A stretch of 64,000 bases of DNA, from assembly GCA_963787645.1 (NCBI GenBank), contig CAWBDS010000003.1, forward strand, positions 682,001 through 746,000, in the 5' to 3' direction. Every line of letters starts with the position of its first letter. Position 1 is the first letter of the stretch. Origin of the DNA: Palsa-504 sp963787645 (GTDB taxonomy: Bacteria; Actinomycetota; Actinomycetes; Streptosporangiales; Streptosporangiaceae). The notes beneath the pieces are model-generated. The model worked only from the letters and a program-made list of their open reading frames with translations. It was not told where the DNA came from and made no database searches. A program made the translations under genes and the position numbers. Positions 34,857 through 43,615 of the stretch are shown in pieces.

Positions 34857-36086
34857 CTAGAGGAACCGAGCCAGGTGATCGATCACGGCGCGGGCATCGT
34901 CCTCGATGCCGCAGATGAACGTGGACCGGCGACGACGCAGCACGGGCAGGCCCAGGGCGTACAGGCCCGGGCTGTCGACCACGCCGCCGTCGTGGCGCAG
35001 GTGGCCCTTGGCGTCCAGGACGGGCACGTCGAGCCAGCGGTAGTCGGGACGGAAGCCGGTGGCCCACACGATGGCGCGGATCTCGCCGCTGCCCAGGTCG
35101 AGCTGCAACCGGGTCGAGGCCGGGACGCGGGTCGGCTCGAAGCGCTCGGGCGGGCCGACCTCGCCGTCGCGGCCCTCCGTCTGGGCCCACTCGTCGAACG
35201 TGCCGAGCAGGCGGTGCATCTTGAGGTCCGCGAGGGAGAACATGTTGCGCAGGCCGCCGGAGAACAGCGCCTGGCCGTCTCGGACCGCCGCCCAGCGGCC
35301 GATCAGCTCGACGCCCATCGAGGTGAGCGCGTTGAGGTCGAGGGTGACCCGCTCGGGGGTCCCGACGAGCTGGGGCGAGGGCAGCCGCCGGGCCCGGGTG
35401 AGGTCGTCGAGTTCGTCGTAACGCTGGTTCCACACGCCGGCGTTGTCCATCCACCACAGCACGTCGCGGCCACGGTAGCTGCGCGGCAGCCGGACGTGCT
35501 CGCCGACCGACAGGGTGACCGGCCGGCCTGAGCGCTGAATCTCGGCGGCCAGCTGCACGCCGGTGGCCGAAGCGCCCACCACCAGGACCCCGCCGTCCGG
35601 GAGCTTGGCCGGGTCCCGGTAGTCGAACGGGGTGAGCTGCTCGACCGACTCGGGCACCACCGCGGCCAGTGGCGGCACCGCGGGCTGGTTGCAGGCGCCG
35701 CTGGCGATGACCACGACCCGGGCGTCGATGTCGCCCTGGTCCGTGGCCACCTGGTAACCGCCGTCGGTACGGCGCACGGACGTGACGGTCGTCCCGGTCC
35801 GGACGGGCGCGCGGGAAACCTTGGCGAAGCGCTCGATGAACTCGGTCACTTCGCCGACGGTCATGTACCCGTCCGGATCCGGGCCTTCGTAGCGAACACC
35901 CGGCAGGCGGCTCTGCCAGTTGGGCGTGAGCAGCCGCAGCGAATCCCAGCGTTCGGTGCGCCAGGAGTTCGCCACCTCGCCGCGCTCGAGCACGACGTGA
36001 TCGATCGAATGGTCGCCGAGGAAATGGCTGGCGGCGAGACCTGCATGCCCCGCGCCGACAACGACCGCGGTGGTGTACTCGATGAC
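34857..36086 (-). CDS. flavin-dependent monooxygenase-like NAD(P)/FAD oxidoreductase without a standard start codon
   Basis: The protein of about 410 residues has the FAD-binding VVVGAGHAGLAASHFL motif and the segment ANSWRTERWDSLRLLTPNWQSRLPG. A second Rossmann motif VLVVGASATGVQLAAEI binds NAD(P)H, and IVWATGFRPDYRWLDVP is typical of the group. The FAD motif is in frame, but no ATG, GTG or TTG precedes it. The natural start position reads GTC ATC GAG near 36086; the first standard start codon in frame is a GTG at 35993, after the motif. A base error or a rare start codon is needed. It follows the OsmC gene by 13 bases. Confidence 0.75.
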   Translation of the reverse strand, partial: VIEYTTAVVVGAGHAGLAASHFLGDHSIDHVVLERGEVANSWRTERWDSLRLLTPNWQSRLPGVRYEGPDPDGYMTVGEVTEFIERFAKVSRAPVRTGTTVTSVRRTDGGYQVATDQGDIDARVVVIASGACNQPAVPPLAAVVPESVEQLTPFDYRDPAKLPDGGVLVVGASATGVQLAAEIQRSGRPVTLSVGEHVRLPRSYRGRDVLWWMDNAGVWNQRYDELDDLTRARRLPSPQLVGTPERVTLDLNALTSMGVELIGRWAAVRDGQALFSGGLRNMFSLADLKMHRLLGTFDEWAQTEGRDGEVGPPERFEPTRVPASTRLQLDLGSGEIRAIVWATGFRPDYRWLDVPVLDAKGHLRHDGGVVDSPGLYALGLPVLRRRRSTFICGIEDDARAVIDHLARFL

Positions 36087-36099
36087 TGGTCCCGCGGCC

Positions 36100-36648
36100 T
36101 CAGGCGACTTCGACAGTGACGTTGGTCGGGTTGGCCAGCGCGTCGTACACGGCAGAGCGCTTCTGGGACTGCGCCACCAGCGCCTCGATCTCCTCCCGGG
36201 AGGCGTCCGCGTCGATGGTGAAGATGACCTTGATGTCGTTGTAACCGTTGCGGACGTCGCTGTCGGCGCCGAGGATGCCGCGGATGTCGTGGCCGCCCTC
36301 GACCACGGACTCGACCGAGTTGAGCTTGATGCCGCGGTTCTCGGCGACGGACGCGATGCCGCCGGTCAGGCAGCTGGCCAGGCCGACCAGGAGGTATTCG
36401 ATCGGCGTGATGCCGTTGTCCTCGGCCGCGAAGACCTCGGGGTGGTCGGCTTCGAACGACCACTCCTCCTTGTGACTGCGCTCCTCGCCCAGGCCGAAGA
36501 AGCTCTGGACCTTGATCTGGCTGTGCACGCCGCTCTGCCACTTGGCGGACGCGCGCCAGGTGAACTGGGCGGCCTCGGGCGCGCCCTTGAGTACTTCGCG
36601 CGCATCCAGCAGGGCCTGCACGTTGACGCCGTTGGTGACCGTGGTCAT
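36100..36648 (-). CDS. OsmC family protein
   Basis: The 182-residue protein has the OsmC/Ohr fold pattern with a catalytic Cys in YLLVGLASCLTGGIASVAENRGIKL and an earlier element HSQIKVQSFFGLGEE. The second peroxidatic Cys of true OsmC/Ohr enzymes is not evident, so it may be a thiol-dependent protein of the wider family. It diverges from metX across about 90-140 bases and precedes the FAD oxidoreductase, probably in one operon. Confidence 0.85.
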   Translation of the reverse strand: MTTVTNGVNVQALLDAREVLKGAPEAAQFTWRASAKWQSGVHSQIKVQSFFGLGEERSHKEEWSFEADHPEVFAAEDNGITPIEYLLVGLASCLTGGIASVAENRGIKLNSVESVVEGGHDIRGILGADSDVRNGYNDIKVIFTIDADASREEIEALVAQSQKRSAVYDALANPTNVTVEVA

Positions 36649-36696
36649 ATCGCCTGAAACCTCTCGCTTGCTTCCCTACAATACCGGTGGAGATGT

Positions 36697-36728
36697 TTGA
36701 CAATACATCACCAATGACCAGCTAAGAT
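36697..36728 (+). promoter_or_regulatory. candidate sigma-70-type promoter for the met operon
   Basis: TTGACA at 36697-36702 and TAAGAT at 36723-36728 are separated by 20 bases, longer than the ideal 17-18, in a short AT-rich gap between osmC and metX. The -10 element ends seven bases before ATG 36736, the spacing seen in leaderless transcripts. That ATG is in a different frame from the metX core. Confidence 0.4.
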
Positions 36729-36787
36729 AGCCCGCATGGCGGAGCCAGCCCCGACGCTCGCGGCCGGCTCCGCCGGTACAGCCGGCA

Positions 36788-37987
36788 GTGTCGGCCCCGC
36801 CAGCGGAGCCGGGCAGTGCCGGCACAGTCGAAACCCAGTACCTGGACCTGCCCGAGCCGGTGCGGCTCGACTGCGGGCGAGAACTGCACCCGATTCGCGT
36901 AGCGTACGAAACCTACGGAGTCCTGTCACCCCGGCGGGACAACGTCATCCTGGTCTGCCACGCGCTCAGCGGCGACGCCCACGCGGCGGGCTTGGCCAAG
37001 ACGCCGCCCCCGGAGAGCACCCGTGACGGGTTCGGCGCCGAGGACCGCGACGGCACGGCCGGCAAGGGCCTGGGCTGGTGGGACGGGATGATCGGCCCGG
37101 GCAAGGCGTTCGACACCGACCACTTCTACGTGGTCTCCACCAACCTGCTGGGCGGCTGCCGGGGCACCACCGGGCCGTCGTCGGCCGATCCGGCCACCGG
37201 CCGGCCGTACGGGTCGGACTTCCCGGTGATCACGGTCGCGGACATGGTGCGGACCGAACGCGCGTTCCTGGACGTGCTCGGCATCGAGCGGCTGGCCGCG
37301 GTGGCCGGCGGCTCGCTGGGCGGGATGCAGGCCTTCGAGTGGGCGATCCTGTTCCCGGACCAGGTGGATTCCGTCGTGTCCATCGCCAGCACGCACGCGC
37401 TGCAGCCGCAGGGGGTGGCCTGGAACTCGATCGCGCGCGACTCGATCATGCGCGATCCGGCCTGGCAGGGCGGTCACTACTACGGCACCGGCCGCACCCC
37501 GGACGCGGGCATGGGGGTGGCGCGGATGGTCGGCCACGTCACGTACCTGTCCGGCCCGGCGCTGGCCGAGAAGTTCGGCCGGCGGCTCCAATTCGCCGAC
37601 GACATCCGCTACACGATCACCGAACCGGAGTTCGCGGTCGAGAGTTACCTGCGCCACCAGGCCGACTCGTTCGTCAAGCGCTTCGACGCCAACACCTATC
37701 TCTATACCTCGCGCGCGCTGACGTACTTCGACCTGGCCCGCCAGTACGGCGGCGGGTCGCTGACCCGGGCCCTGGAGCCCGTTCGCGCCCGGACGCTGCT
37801 GATCGCGTTCAGCTCGGACTGGCTGTACCCGCCGTCCGCGTCGGCGGAGATCGCCGGCGCGCTGCGCGCCCTGGGCAAGCCGGCCGAGTTCGAGGTGATC
37901 GAGGCGCCGTACGGCCACGACTGCTTCCTGCTCGAGGAAGCCCGGCAGACCCCGATGATCCGCAATTTCCTAGGAAGGCCGTCATGA
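36788..37987 (+). CDS. metX: homoserine O-acetyltransferase
   Basis: The 399-residue alpha/beta-hydrolase-fold enzyme acetylates homoserine in methionine synthesis. The nucleophile motif AVAGGSLGGMQAFEWA carries the active Ser. FSSDWLYPP holds the Asp and YGHDCFLLE the His. The GGCRGTTGPSS loop is typical of MetX. GTG 36788 is the first start in frame. An ATG at 36736, next to the promoter-like element, is in another frame and would need one indel to join. The stop overlaps metY by ATGA. Confidence 0.92.
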   Translation: MSAPPAEPGSAGTVETQYLDLPEPVRLDCGRELHPIRVAYETYGVLSPRRDNVILVCHALSGDAHAAGLAKTPPPESTRDGFGAEDRDGTAGKGLGWWDGMIGPGKAFDTDHFYVVSTNLLGGCRGTTGPSSADPATGRPYGSDFPVITVADMVRTERAFLDVLGIERLAAVAGGSLGGMQAFEWAILFPDQVDSVVSIASTHALQPQGVAWNSIARDSIMRDPAWQGGHYYGTGRTPDAGMGVARMVGHVTYLSGPALAEKFGRRLQFADDIRYTITEPEFAVESYLRHQADSFVKRFDANTYLYTSRALTYFDLARQYGGGSLTRALEPVRARTLLIAFSSDWLYPPSASAEIAGALRALGKPAEFEVIEAPYGHDCFLLEEARQTPMIRNFLGRPS

Positions 37988-39303
37988 CCGAGGAAGCCCG
38001 TGCGTTCGGCTTCGAGACACGGCAGTTGCACGCCGGGCAGCGCCCCGACCCGAACACCGGCGCCCGCGCGGTGCCGATCTTCCAGACCACCAGCTACGTG
38101 TTCGAGGACCCGGAGTCGGCGGCGGCCTACTTCAACCTGCAGGAGTACGGAAACACGTACTCGCGCATCATGAACCCGACCGTGGCCGTGTTCGAGGAGC
38201 GCATGGCCAACCTGGAGGGCGGCGCGGGCGGGGTCGCGTTCGCCAGCGGCATCGCCGCGCAGGCCGCCGCGCTGTTCACGCTGCTGGAGCCGGGCGACCA
38301 CGTGGTCTCCTCTACCGCACTGTACGGCGGCACGGTGAACCAGTTCAAGCACTGGCTGCGCAAGATGAACGTGGAGCTGACCTGGGTCAATCCCGACGAC
38401 CCGGACGCGTGGCGGCAGGCGGTCCGGCCGAACACCAAGGCGTTCTTCGGCGAGACGATCGGCAACCCCGGCGGGAACGTGCTGGACATCGAGACGGTGG
38501 CGGCCATCGCGCACGAACACGAGCTGCCGCTGATCGTGGACAACACCTTCGCCACGCCGTACCTGTGCCGGCCGATCGAGTGGGGCGCCGACATCGTGAT
38601 CCACTCGGCGACCAAGTTCATCGGCGGCCACGGCACGTCGATCGGCGGCGTGGTGGTCGAGGCGGGCACGTTCAACTGGTCCAACGGACGGTTCCCGGTA
38701 GTCGCGGACCCGTCGCCGGCCTACCACGGCCTGCAGTTCCACGAGACGTTCGGAACCTACGGCTACCTGATGAAGCTGCGGGCCGAGACCCTGCGCGACC
38801 TCGGCGCGGCACTCTCGCCGTTCAACGCCTTCCTGTTCCTGCAAGGGCTGGAGACGCTGTCGCTGCGGATGGAGCGCCACGTGACCAACGCACGGGCGGT
38901 CGCGGAGTTCTTGCAGGTCCACGAGCTGGCCTCGAATGTGACCTACCCCGGCCTGGCGGGCAGCAAGTACCACCCGCTGGTGGACAAGTACCTGCCGCTC
39001 GGCGCGGGCGCGGTGTTCTCGTTCGACTGCGCGGGCGGCCGGGCCGGCGGGCAGGACCTGATCCGCGGCGTGCAGCTGTGGTCCCACCTGGCCAACGTGG
39101 GCGACGCGAAGAGCCTGATCATCCACCCGGCCAGCACCACGCACCGGCAGCTGAACGACGACGAACTGCGCGCGGCCGGGGTCGGACCGGGAACGGTGCG
39201 GCTTTCGGTCGGCACCGAGTCCGTCGAGGACCTGATCTGGGACCTGGAGCAGGGCTTCACCCTCGTCGCGGCGACCGCGGGAGAGAAGGTAGCGACCTCA
39301 TGA
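37984..39303 (+). CDS. metY: O-acetylhomoserine sulfhydrylase
   Basis: The 439-residue PLP enzyme converts O-acetylhomoserine and sulphide to homocysteine, directly after MetX in the pathway. The PLP lysine is in DIVIHSATKFIGGHG. NTYSRIMNPTVAVFEERMANLEGG and LETLSLRMERHVTNA are family signatures, and HPASTTHRQL lies near the C-terminus. The length agrees with the bacterial MetY group of the Cys/Met metabolism family. It is translationally coupled on both sides. Confidence 0.94.
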   Translation: MTEEARAFGFETRQLHAGQRPDPNTGARAVPIFQTTSYVFEDPESAAAYFNLQEYGNTYSRIMNPTVAVFEERMANLEGGAGGVAFASGIAAQAAALFTLLEPGDHVVSSTALYGGTVNQFKHWLRKMNVELTWVNPDDPDAWRQAVRPNTKAFFGETIGNPGGNVLDIETVAAIAHEHELPLIVDNTFATPYLCRPIEWGADIVIHSATKFIGGHGTSIGGVVVEAGTFNWSNGRFPVVADPSPAYHGLQFHETFGTYGYLMKLRAETLRDLGAALSPFNAFLFLQGLETLSLRMERHVTNARAVAEFLQVHELASNVTYPGLAGSKYHPLVDKYLPLGAGAVFSFDCAGGRAGGQDLIRGVQLWSHLANVGDAKSLIIHPASTTHRQLNDDELRAAGVGPGTVRLSVGTESVEDLIWDLEQGFTLVAATAGEKVATS

Positions 39304-39782
39304 TGGACCTGAGCCGGTACCAGGACCCGCTGGCCATCCAGCGGGTGCTCCACACGGCCCGGACGATCGCGATCGTCGGCCTGTCAGCCAACGAGCTGCG
39401 GGCCAGCAACTTCGTGGGCTACTACCTCAAGCGGCACGGCTTCCGGGTGATCCCGGTCAATCCCCGCGAGACGGAGATCCTGGGCGAGAAGTCCTACGCC
39501 AGCCTGGCCGACATCCCCGAGCCGGTGGACGTGGTCAACGTGTTCCGCGCGCCGGACGCGCTGCCCGGGATCGCGCGGGAGACGGTGGCGATCGGGGCCG
39601 GCGCGCTGTGGTGTCAGTTCAACGTGATCAACGAGGAGGGCGCCCGGATCGCCGAGGAGGGCGGCGTGACGGTAATCATGGACCGCTGCCTCAAGGTCGA
39701 GCACGCGCGCTACGTGGGCCGGATGCACTGGCTCGGCTTCAACACCCAGCGCATCACGTCGGTCCGCACCGGGATCCAGTAA
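39300..39782 (+). CDS. CoA-binding domain protein (YccU-like)
   Basis: The 160-residue protein has a Rossmann CoA-binding domain: ARTIAIVGLSANELRASNFVGYYLKRHGFRVIPVNP, then PEPVDVVNVFRAPDALPGI, GALWCQFNVINEEGA and VIMDRCLKVEH. The family is related to the N-terminal part of acyl-CoA synthetases; its exact role is not established. It is coupled to metY by an ATGA overlap. The metX-metY-CoA-binding order suggests a role linked to O-acetylhomoserine or sulphur metabolism. Confidence 0.88.
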   Translation: MMDLSRYQDPLAIQRVLHTARTIAIVGLSANELRASNFVGYYLKRHGFRVIPVNPRETEILGEKSYASLADIPEPVDVVNVFRAPDALPGIARETVAIGAGALWCQFNVINEEGARIAEEGGVTVIMDRCLKVEHARYVGRMHWLGFNTQRITSVRTGIQ

Positions 39783-39784
39783 AC

Positions 39785-40675
39785 CTAGGCGGACTGCTGT
39801 TCGTCGGACATCAGCGGAGAGCGGATCAGGACCAGCACGGCGGCGGCCAGCACGAGCGCGCTGGCCACGGCCAGCAGCACGAACCAGCCGGTCCGGACCT
39901 GCTCGCCGAAGACCAGCACGCCCCACAGGACCGACACGATCGGATCGGACAGGGTCAGGCCGGGCTGCGCGGCGATCAGCCGTCCGGCGTTCATCGCGGA
40001 CTGGAGCAGGAACATGCCCAGCACGCCGGTCGTGATCATGCCGTACAGCTCCCAGTGCGTCAGCACCCCGGCGATCCCGCCGGAAAAGGTGCCGGTCATG
40101 CCCTTCATCAGCGCGGCGGTCAGGCCGAACATCGAGCCGGCCGCCACGCCGAGCAGAGCCGCCTGGCGTGTGCTGCTCGCCTGGTCGCTGCGGCCGCGTC
40201 CGGCCGGCCCGCGGCGTCCCACCGTGACCAGGGTCCCGGCCACCGCGAGGTTGACGCCGATGGCGATGAGCCAGGCGTACCAGTGCACCCGGGAGGTCTG
40301 GCCGCCCGACGGGGACAGGGCGAACAGTATTCCGGCCAGAGCCACCGCCATCCCGGCGACACAGGCCCATTCCCGCCGCCCCAGGCGCGCGCGGAACACG
40401 AAGGAGGCCAGGATCAAGGTGGCGGGCAGCTCCAGCACCAGGATCGGCTCGACGACCGACAGCTGCCCGTTGCCCAGCGCGACGGCCTGCAGCAGGAAGC
40501 CGGCGGTGATGGCGAGCACGCCGCCGAACCAGGCCGGCTGGTGAGCCAGGCTCCAGATCAGCCGCGGACTAAGGTTCTGCTTCCTGGGTACCTCGCGGTT
40601 AGCCTTGCGCTGCAGCACCGACGACGTGGCGTTCGCGCACGCCGCGAGTACTGCGAGCAGATAGCTGAGGATCAG
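39785..40675 (-). CDS. DMT-superfamily transporter, start codon unclear
   Basis: The protein of about 296 residues has ten hydrophobic segments in two EamA-like halves (LSYLLAVLAACANATSSVLQRKAN at the front; ...GLTLSDPIVSVLWGVLVFGEQVRTGWFVLLAVASALVLAAAVLVLI at the end). DMT proteins export metabolites or drugs. The first helix begins right after CTG ATC CTC at 40675, with no standard start codon nearby. The frame is open further upstream, but that part is the shadow of the small gene at 40672. A lost base or coupling to that gene could explain it. Confidence 0.7.
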   Translation of the reverse strand: MILSYLLAVLAACANATSSVLQRKANREVPRKQNLSPRLIWSLAHQPAWFGGVLAITAGFLLQAVALGNGQLSVVEPILVLELPATLILASFVFRARLGRREWACVAGMAVALAGILFALSPSGGQTSRVHWYAWLIAIGVNLAVAGTLVTVGRRGPAGRGRSDQASSTRQAALLGVAAGSMFGLTAALMKGMTGTFSGGIAGVLTHWELYGMITTGVLGMFLLQSAMNAGRLIAAQPGLTLSDPIVSVLWGVLVFGEQVRTGWFVLLAVASALVLAAAVLVLIRSPLMSDEQQSA

Positions 40676-40800
40676 AGGACCTTGGCCACGGTCAGCAGTA
40701 CGACTGAGTGCCGACCCTCCCCGGAATTCTCGCCGGCGGCCAGCCTGACCAGGCCGGCGAGCAGCTCGCGGGCCATCGCTTGCAGGGAGAACCTCTGCAT
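40672..40800 (-). CDS. small protein of 42 residues upstream of the DMT gene
   Basis: MQRFSLQAMARELLAGLVRL and so on to LTVAKVL starts at ATG 40800 and ends with a TGA at 40674-40672, overlapping the first codon positions of the DMT transporter frame. The N-terminal helix recalls the first helix of small cupins, but nothing of the cupin core remains. It may be the 5' remnant of such a gene or a short leader peptide. Confidence 0.4.
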   Translation of the reverse strand: MQRFSLQAMARELLAGLVRLAAGENSGEGRHSVVLLTVAKVL

Positions 40801-40903
40801 GTCCCCTCCATCCGGCTGACGCCTGGTATCCCCTGCCTACCAGGCAGGGGAGCATTCAAACGGTCTGTATGCTCCGAGATGTACTGACGGCGGAGCGCGG
40901 CAG

Positions 40904-41020
40904 GTGACGGTCGATGTATCCGGGCTGTCGTTCCTGGACTCGGCCAGCCTGCGCGTCCTGGTCCTGGCGCCCGGGCGCTGCAGGGGCGGGTGTCCTCGGC
41001 TAGACGCGCAAGCAGCTTAG
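40904..41020 (+). pseudogene. fragment of a STAS-domain gene
   Basis: VTVDVSGLSFLDSASLRVLVLA matches the central strand-helix of STAS anti-sigma-factor antagonists, including the phosphorylatable Ser in LDSAS. The start and the last third of the domain are missing. After this motif the frame reads unrelated residues and stops at 41020. It overlaps the end of the convergent ChaB gene by four bases. Confidence 0.7.
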
Positions 41021-41235
41021 TCGGGCGGGTCGCTCTTAGCGATCCAGTGGTCGCCGCGTTTCTCGAACTTCTGCTTCAGCACGGCGAAGGCGCCCCGGTC
41101 GGCCTGATCTCCCTCGCCGTAAGTCCGCACAGCGTCCTGGTACGCCTTGATATAAATCTGCTGGGCTTCACCGCACGAGCGCTCGATGGTTGCGGGCAAT
41201 CCGCCTGTTCGGCCATACCGCTTGGACCTTGGCAT
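41017..41235 (-). CDS. ChaB family protein
   Basis: The 72-residue protein MPRSKRYGRTGGLPATIERSC... reads through AQQIYIKAYQDAVRTYGEGDQADRGAFAVLKQKFEKRGDHWIAK. This is the ChaB fold, first described as a regulator of the ChaA cation exchanger, but in actinomycetes found as a small DNA-linked or stress protein. No chaA gene is present. The gene is full length for the family. Confidence 0.85.
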   Translation of the reverse strand: MPRSKRYGRTGGLPATIERSCGEAQQIYIKAYQDAVRTYGEGDQADRGAFAVLKQKFEKRGDHWIAKSDPPD

Positions 41236-41787
41236 GGGCTGTCGCCGGTCAAAGCAGTGCTGAGCGTGCCGCCTTGCTGAGTTTGTCTCTTTCGGCGGGG
41301 CTCCAGGTGCGATGAACCAAGTCGGTGAACTCCTGGCGCCCATGCACCGGCTGGCTGCAGCACACCGCGCATCGGCCGTAAGGACAATGACGCCCGACGG
41401 CCGGGCCGATCTGCCGGGAGATGCGCAACGGATCCATAGGCTTGTCCTTCTCGGCGCGCCGGTGACTCTTAGTTCCGCACTACTACCCGCACGAGCAGGG
41501 ATAACCCTCAGGAACGGCATTCGGGCAGGTATGGGATCGCGGGCCGGCCCATGTCACCAGTTTGCCCTCAGGCGGGCCGGGTACCCGGTGGCGGCCCGTG
41601 TATCCGGGTCCCTGACTCTTCCGAGAGGCGTGCATGACTAGCGTGTCCTGGCCGGATCCGGTGGTCCGCCGGACCGGCGCGGTGCTGGCGGACGGGTTCA
41701 GCTGCCGCACCCAGATCGAGCAGGCCGGCACCAGGCGTCGCCGCGCTGGGGACCGTCTGGGCGCTGTGGTCCGGGGATGGCGGCATC
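41236..41787. other. about 550 bases without a convincing gene
   Basis: A 62-codon minus-strand frame (41249-41437) with a CPYGRCAVCC cluster lies upstream of chaB, and a short plus-strand frame starts at ATG 41634 (MTSVSWPDPVVRRTG). Neither has a recognised family. Both may be relics, in keeping with the surrounding decayed genes. No strong hairpin or RNA gene is visible. Confidence 0.35.
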
Positions 41788-42633
41788 ATGGATAGGGGTG
41801 GCGTGCTGCGCGTCGCTACCCTTAACACATGGGGCAAGCGAGGGAAGTGGGAAGCGCGTCTGCCCACGTTGCGGGAGGGTTTCCGCGAGCTCGACGCGGA
41901 TATCGTCACCTTGCAGGAGACGATCCTCACCGAGGGCACCGACCAGGCCGCCGAGATGCTCGGCCCTGCGTACTACCTGGCCCAGCAGCAGGACCGCGAG
42001 AACGACGGGCAGGGCATCACGAGCGCGAGCCGGTGGCCGTTCGGCCGGATCTTCGAGATTGACTTCCACGTCACCGAACGCACATATGACTTCGCCTGCA
42101 CGTGCCTGGTCACCGAGGTGCTCGCGCCGGAGCCGTTCGGCCGGGTATGGGTGGCGAACCACTTCCCCGATTATCAGCTCGATCACGAACGGGAGCGGTG
42201 CCTGCAAGCGGCCGTAGCGGCGCGCAGGCTGGAATCACTGGTCCTGGAATCACCAGGGCATGTGATAGTCGCCGGGGACATGGACGCCGATTCGGCCGCC
42301 GACAGCATGCGGTTCTGGACCGGCCGCCATGTTATCGGCGACCTGAGCGTGTGCTACCGCAGCGCCTGGGAGGCCGCGCGTCCGGACGAGCGGCTCATGA
42401 CGTTCACGCCGGAGAACCCGAACGCCGTGAACCCCGACTGGCCGTTCCGCGGGATCGACCACGTGCTGATCCGGTGCGGCGACTCTGGCGGCCCGTCGCT
42501 GGCGATCCGTAACTGCCGCCGGACGTTCGACCAGGGCTCTACCAGCGCCAGCGATCACTATGGGTTGGTGGCCGAGTTCGGTCGTCCTGCTGGTGGGCGG
42601 CATGGTCGGCCTCGCGCTCGGGCACGTGGTTAG
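41788..42633 (+). CDS. endonuclease/exonuclease/phosphatase family protein
   Basis: The 281-residue protein has the EEP catalytic elements: RVATLNTWGKR (Asn) at the start, DIVTLQET (Glu), WVANHFPDY (His), IVAGDMDADS (Asp, Asn position occupied by Asp), FRGIDHVLI (Asp) and STSASDHYGLVAEF (Asp-His). The family cuts phosphodiesters in nucleic acids or lipids; the substrate is unknown. The last 15 residues are Arg-rich and variable. Confidence 0.85.
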   Translation: MDRGGVLRVATLNTWGKRGKWEARLPTLREGFRELDADIVTLQETILTEGTDQAAEMLGPAYYLAQQQDRENDGQGITSASRWPFGRIFEIDFHVTERTYDFACTCLVTEVLAPEPFGRVWVANHFPDYQLDHERERCLQAAVAARRLESLVLESPGHVIVAGDMDADSAADSMRFWTGRHVIGDLSVCYRSAWEAARPDERLMTFTPENPNAVNPDWPFRGIDHVLIRCGDSGGPSLAIRNCRRTFDQGSTSASDHYGLVAEFGRPAGGRHGRPRARARG

Positions 42634-42691
42634 CCGCGGTCGCTTGGGGTAACCGGTTCGGATCATCGGAACCGAACGCGAAGGAACTGGT

Positions 42692-43615
42692 ATGACGCAC
42701 AGCCAGACGTCCGCCTCCCGGGCCACCGAGACCGTCGCGGTACTAGGCGCCGGCGGGGCCATGGGCTTCGCGATGGCCCGGAACATCGCCCGGGCCGGTA
42801 TTCCGGTCCGGGCCTGGAACCGCTCCCGCGACAAGGCCGAACCGCTCGCCAACGACGGTGCCGTGGTCACGGACACCCCGGCCAAGGCGGCCCAGGACGC
42901 CACCATCGTGCTGACCATGCTGGCCGACGCCGACGCGGTCGTGGGGGCTATGGACTCCCACGACGGTGCGCTGCCGGCCATGGCCCGCCGGAACGATTCC
43001 GACCATCCGGTCTGGCTGCAGATGAGCACCATCGGCGAGGAGGCCACCGCGCAGTGCGCCGGGCTGGCGAACAGCTACGGCGTGGGCTTCGTCGACGCTC
43101 CCGTCCTCGGCACCAGGCAGCCCGCCGAGCAGGGCAAGCTGGTCATCCTCGAGTCGGGTCCAGAGGAAGCCCGGCCCCGGGTCCAGCCGGTCTTCGACGC
43201 GATCGGGCACCGGACCATCCGGGCCGGGCAGGCCGGGGCCGGCACCAGGCTGAAGCTGGTCACCAACAGCTGGGTCCTGGCCGTGGTCGAGGCGGCCGCC
43301 GAGACGATCGCGCTGGCCGAGGGCCTCGGCCTGGATCCGGCGCTGTTCTTCCAGGCCATTGAGGGCGGCGCGCTCGACCTTCCCTACCTGCGGATGAAGG
43401 GCCAGGCGATCGCGGATCGCGATTTCGCCCCGTCGTTCCGCCTTACCCTGGCCGCCAAGGACGCCAGCCTGGTCCGCGAGTCGGCCAGCCAGCGCGGACT
43501 GGACCTGCCGCTGCTGGACCTGATCGCGCGGCGGCTGCACGAGGGCGCCGCGGAACACGGCGACAAGGACTTCAGCGCCACCTACCTGACCAGCGCCCCG
43601 GGCCGGGCGGCATGA
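42692..43615 (+). CDS. NAD(P)-dependent beta-hydroxyacid dehydrogenase
   Basis: The 307-residue protein of the 3-hydroxyisobutyrate dehydrogenase family has the Rossmann motif VAVLGAGGAMGFAMARNIARAG, the substrate-loop FVDAPVLGTRQPAEQGKL (the Gly-Gly pair of the family is modified), and the catalytic Lys in GTRLKLVTNSW. It starts at ATG 42692 after AAGGA. It is the first gene of a tight operon with a PaoABC-like molybdenum hydroxylase, so it may act on the product or precursor of the same substrate. Confidence 0.88.
   Translation: MTHSQTSASRATETVAVLGAGGAMGFAMARNIARAGIPVRAWNRSRDKAEPLANDGAVVTDTPAKAAQDATIVLTMLADADAVVGAMDSHDGALPAMARRNDSDHPVWLQMSTIGEEATAQCAGLANSYGVGFVDAPVLGTRQPAEQGKLVILESGPEEARPRVQPVFDAIGHRTIRAGQAGAGTRLKLVTNSWVLAVVEAAAETIALAEGLGLDPALFFQAIEGGALDLPYLRMKGQAIADRDFAPSFRLTLAAKDASLVRESASQRGLDLPLLDLIARRLHEGAAEHGDKDFSATYLTSAPGRAA

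Noticed and set aside
36649..36787. SAM-type riboswitch before metX
   Set aside because: The gap is under 140 bases and shared with a divergent gene; no aptamer-like set of helices was seen.
41634..41790. Plus-strand frame starting MTSVSWPDPVVRRTG before the EEP gene
   Set aside because: It is short, without similarity, and becomes Arg-rich after 30 codons. It could be another relic, but the evidence is too thin for a feature.
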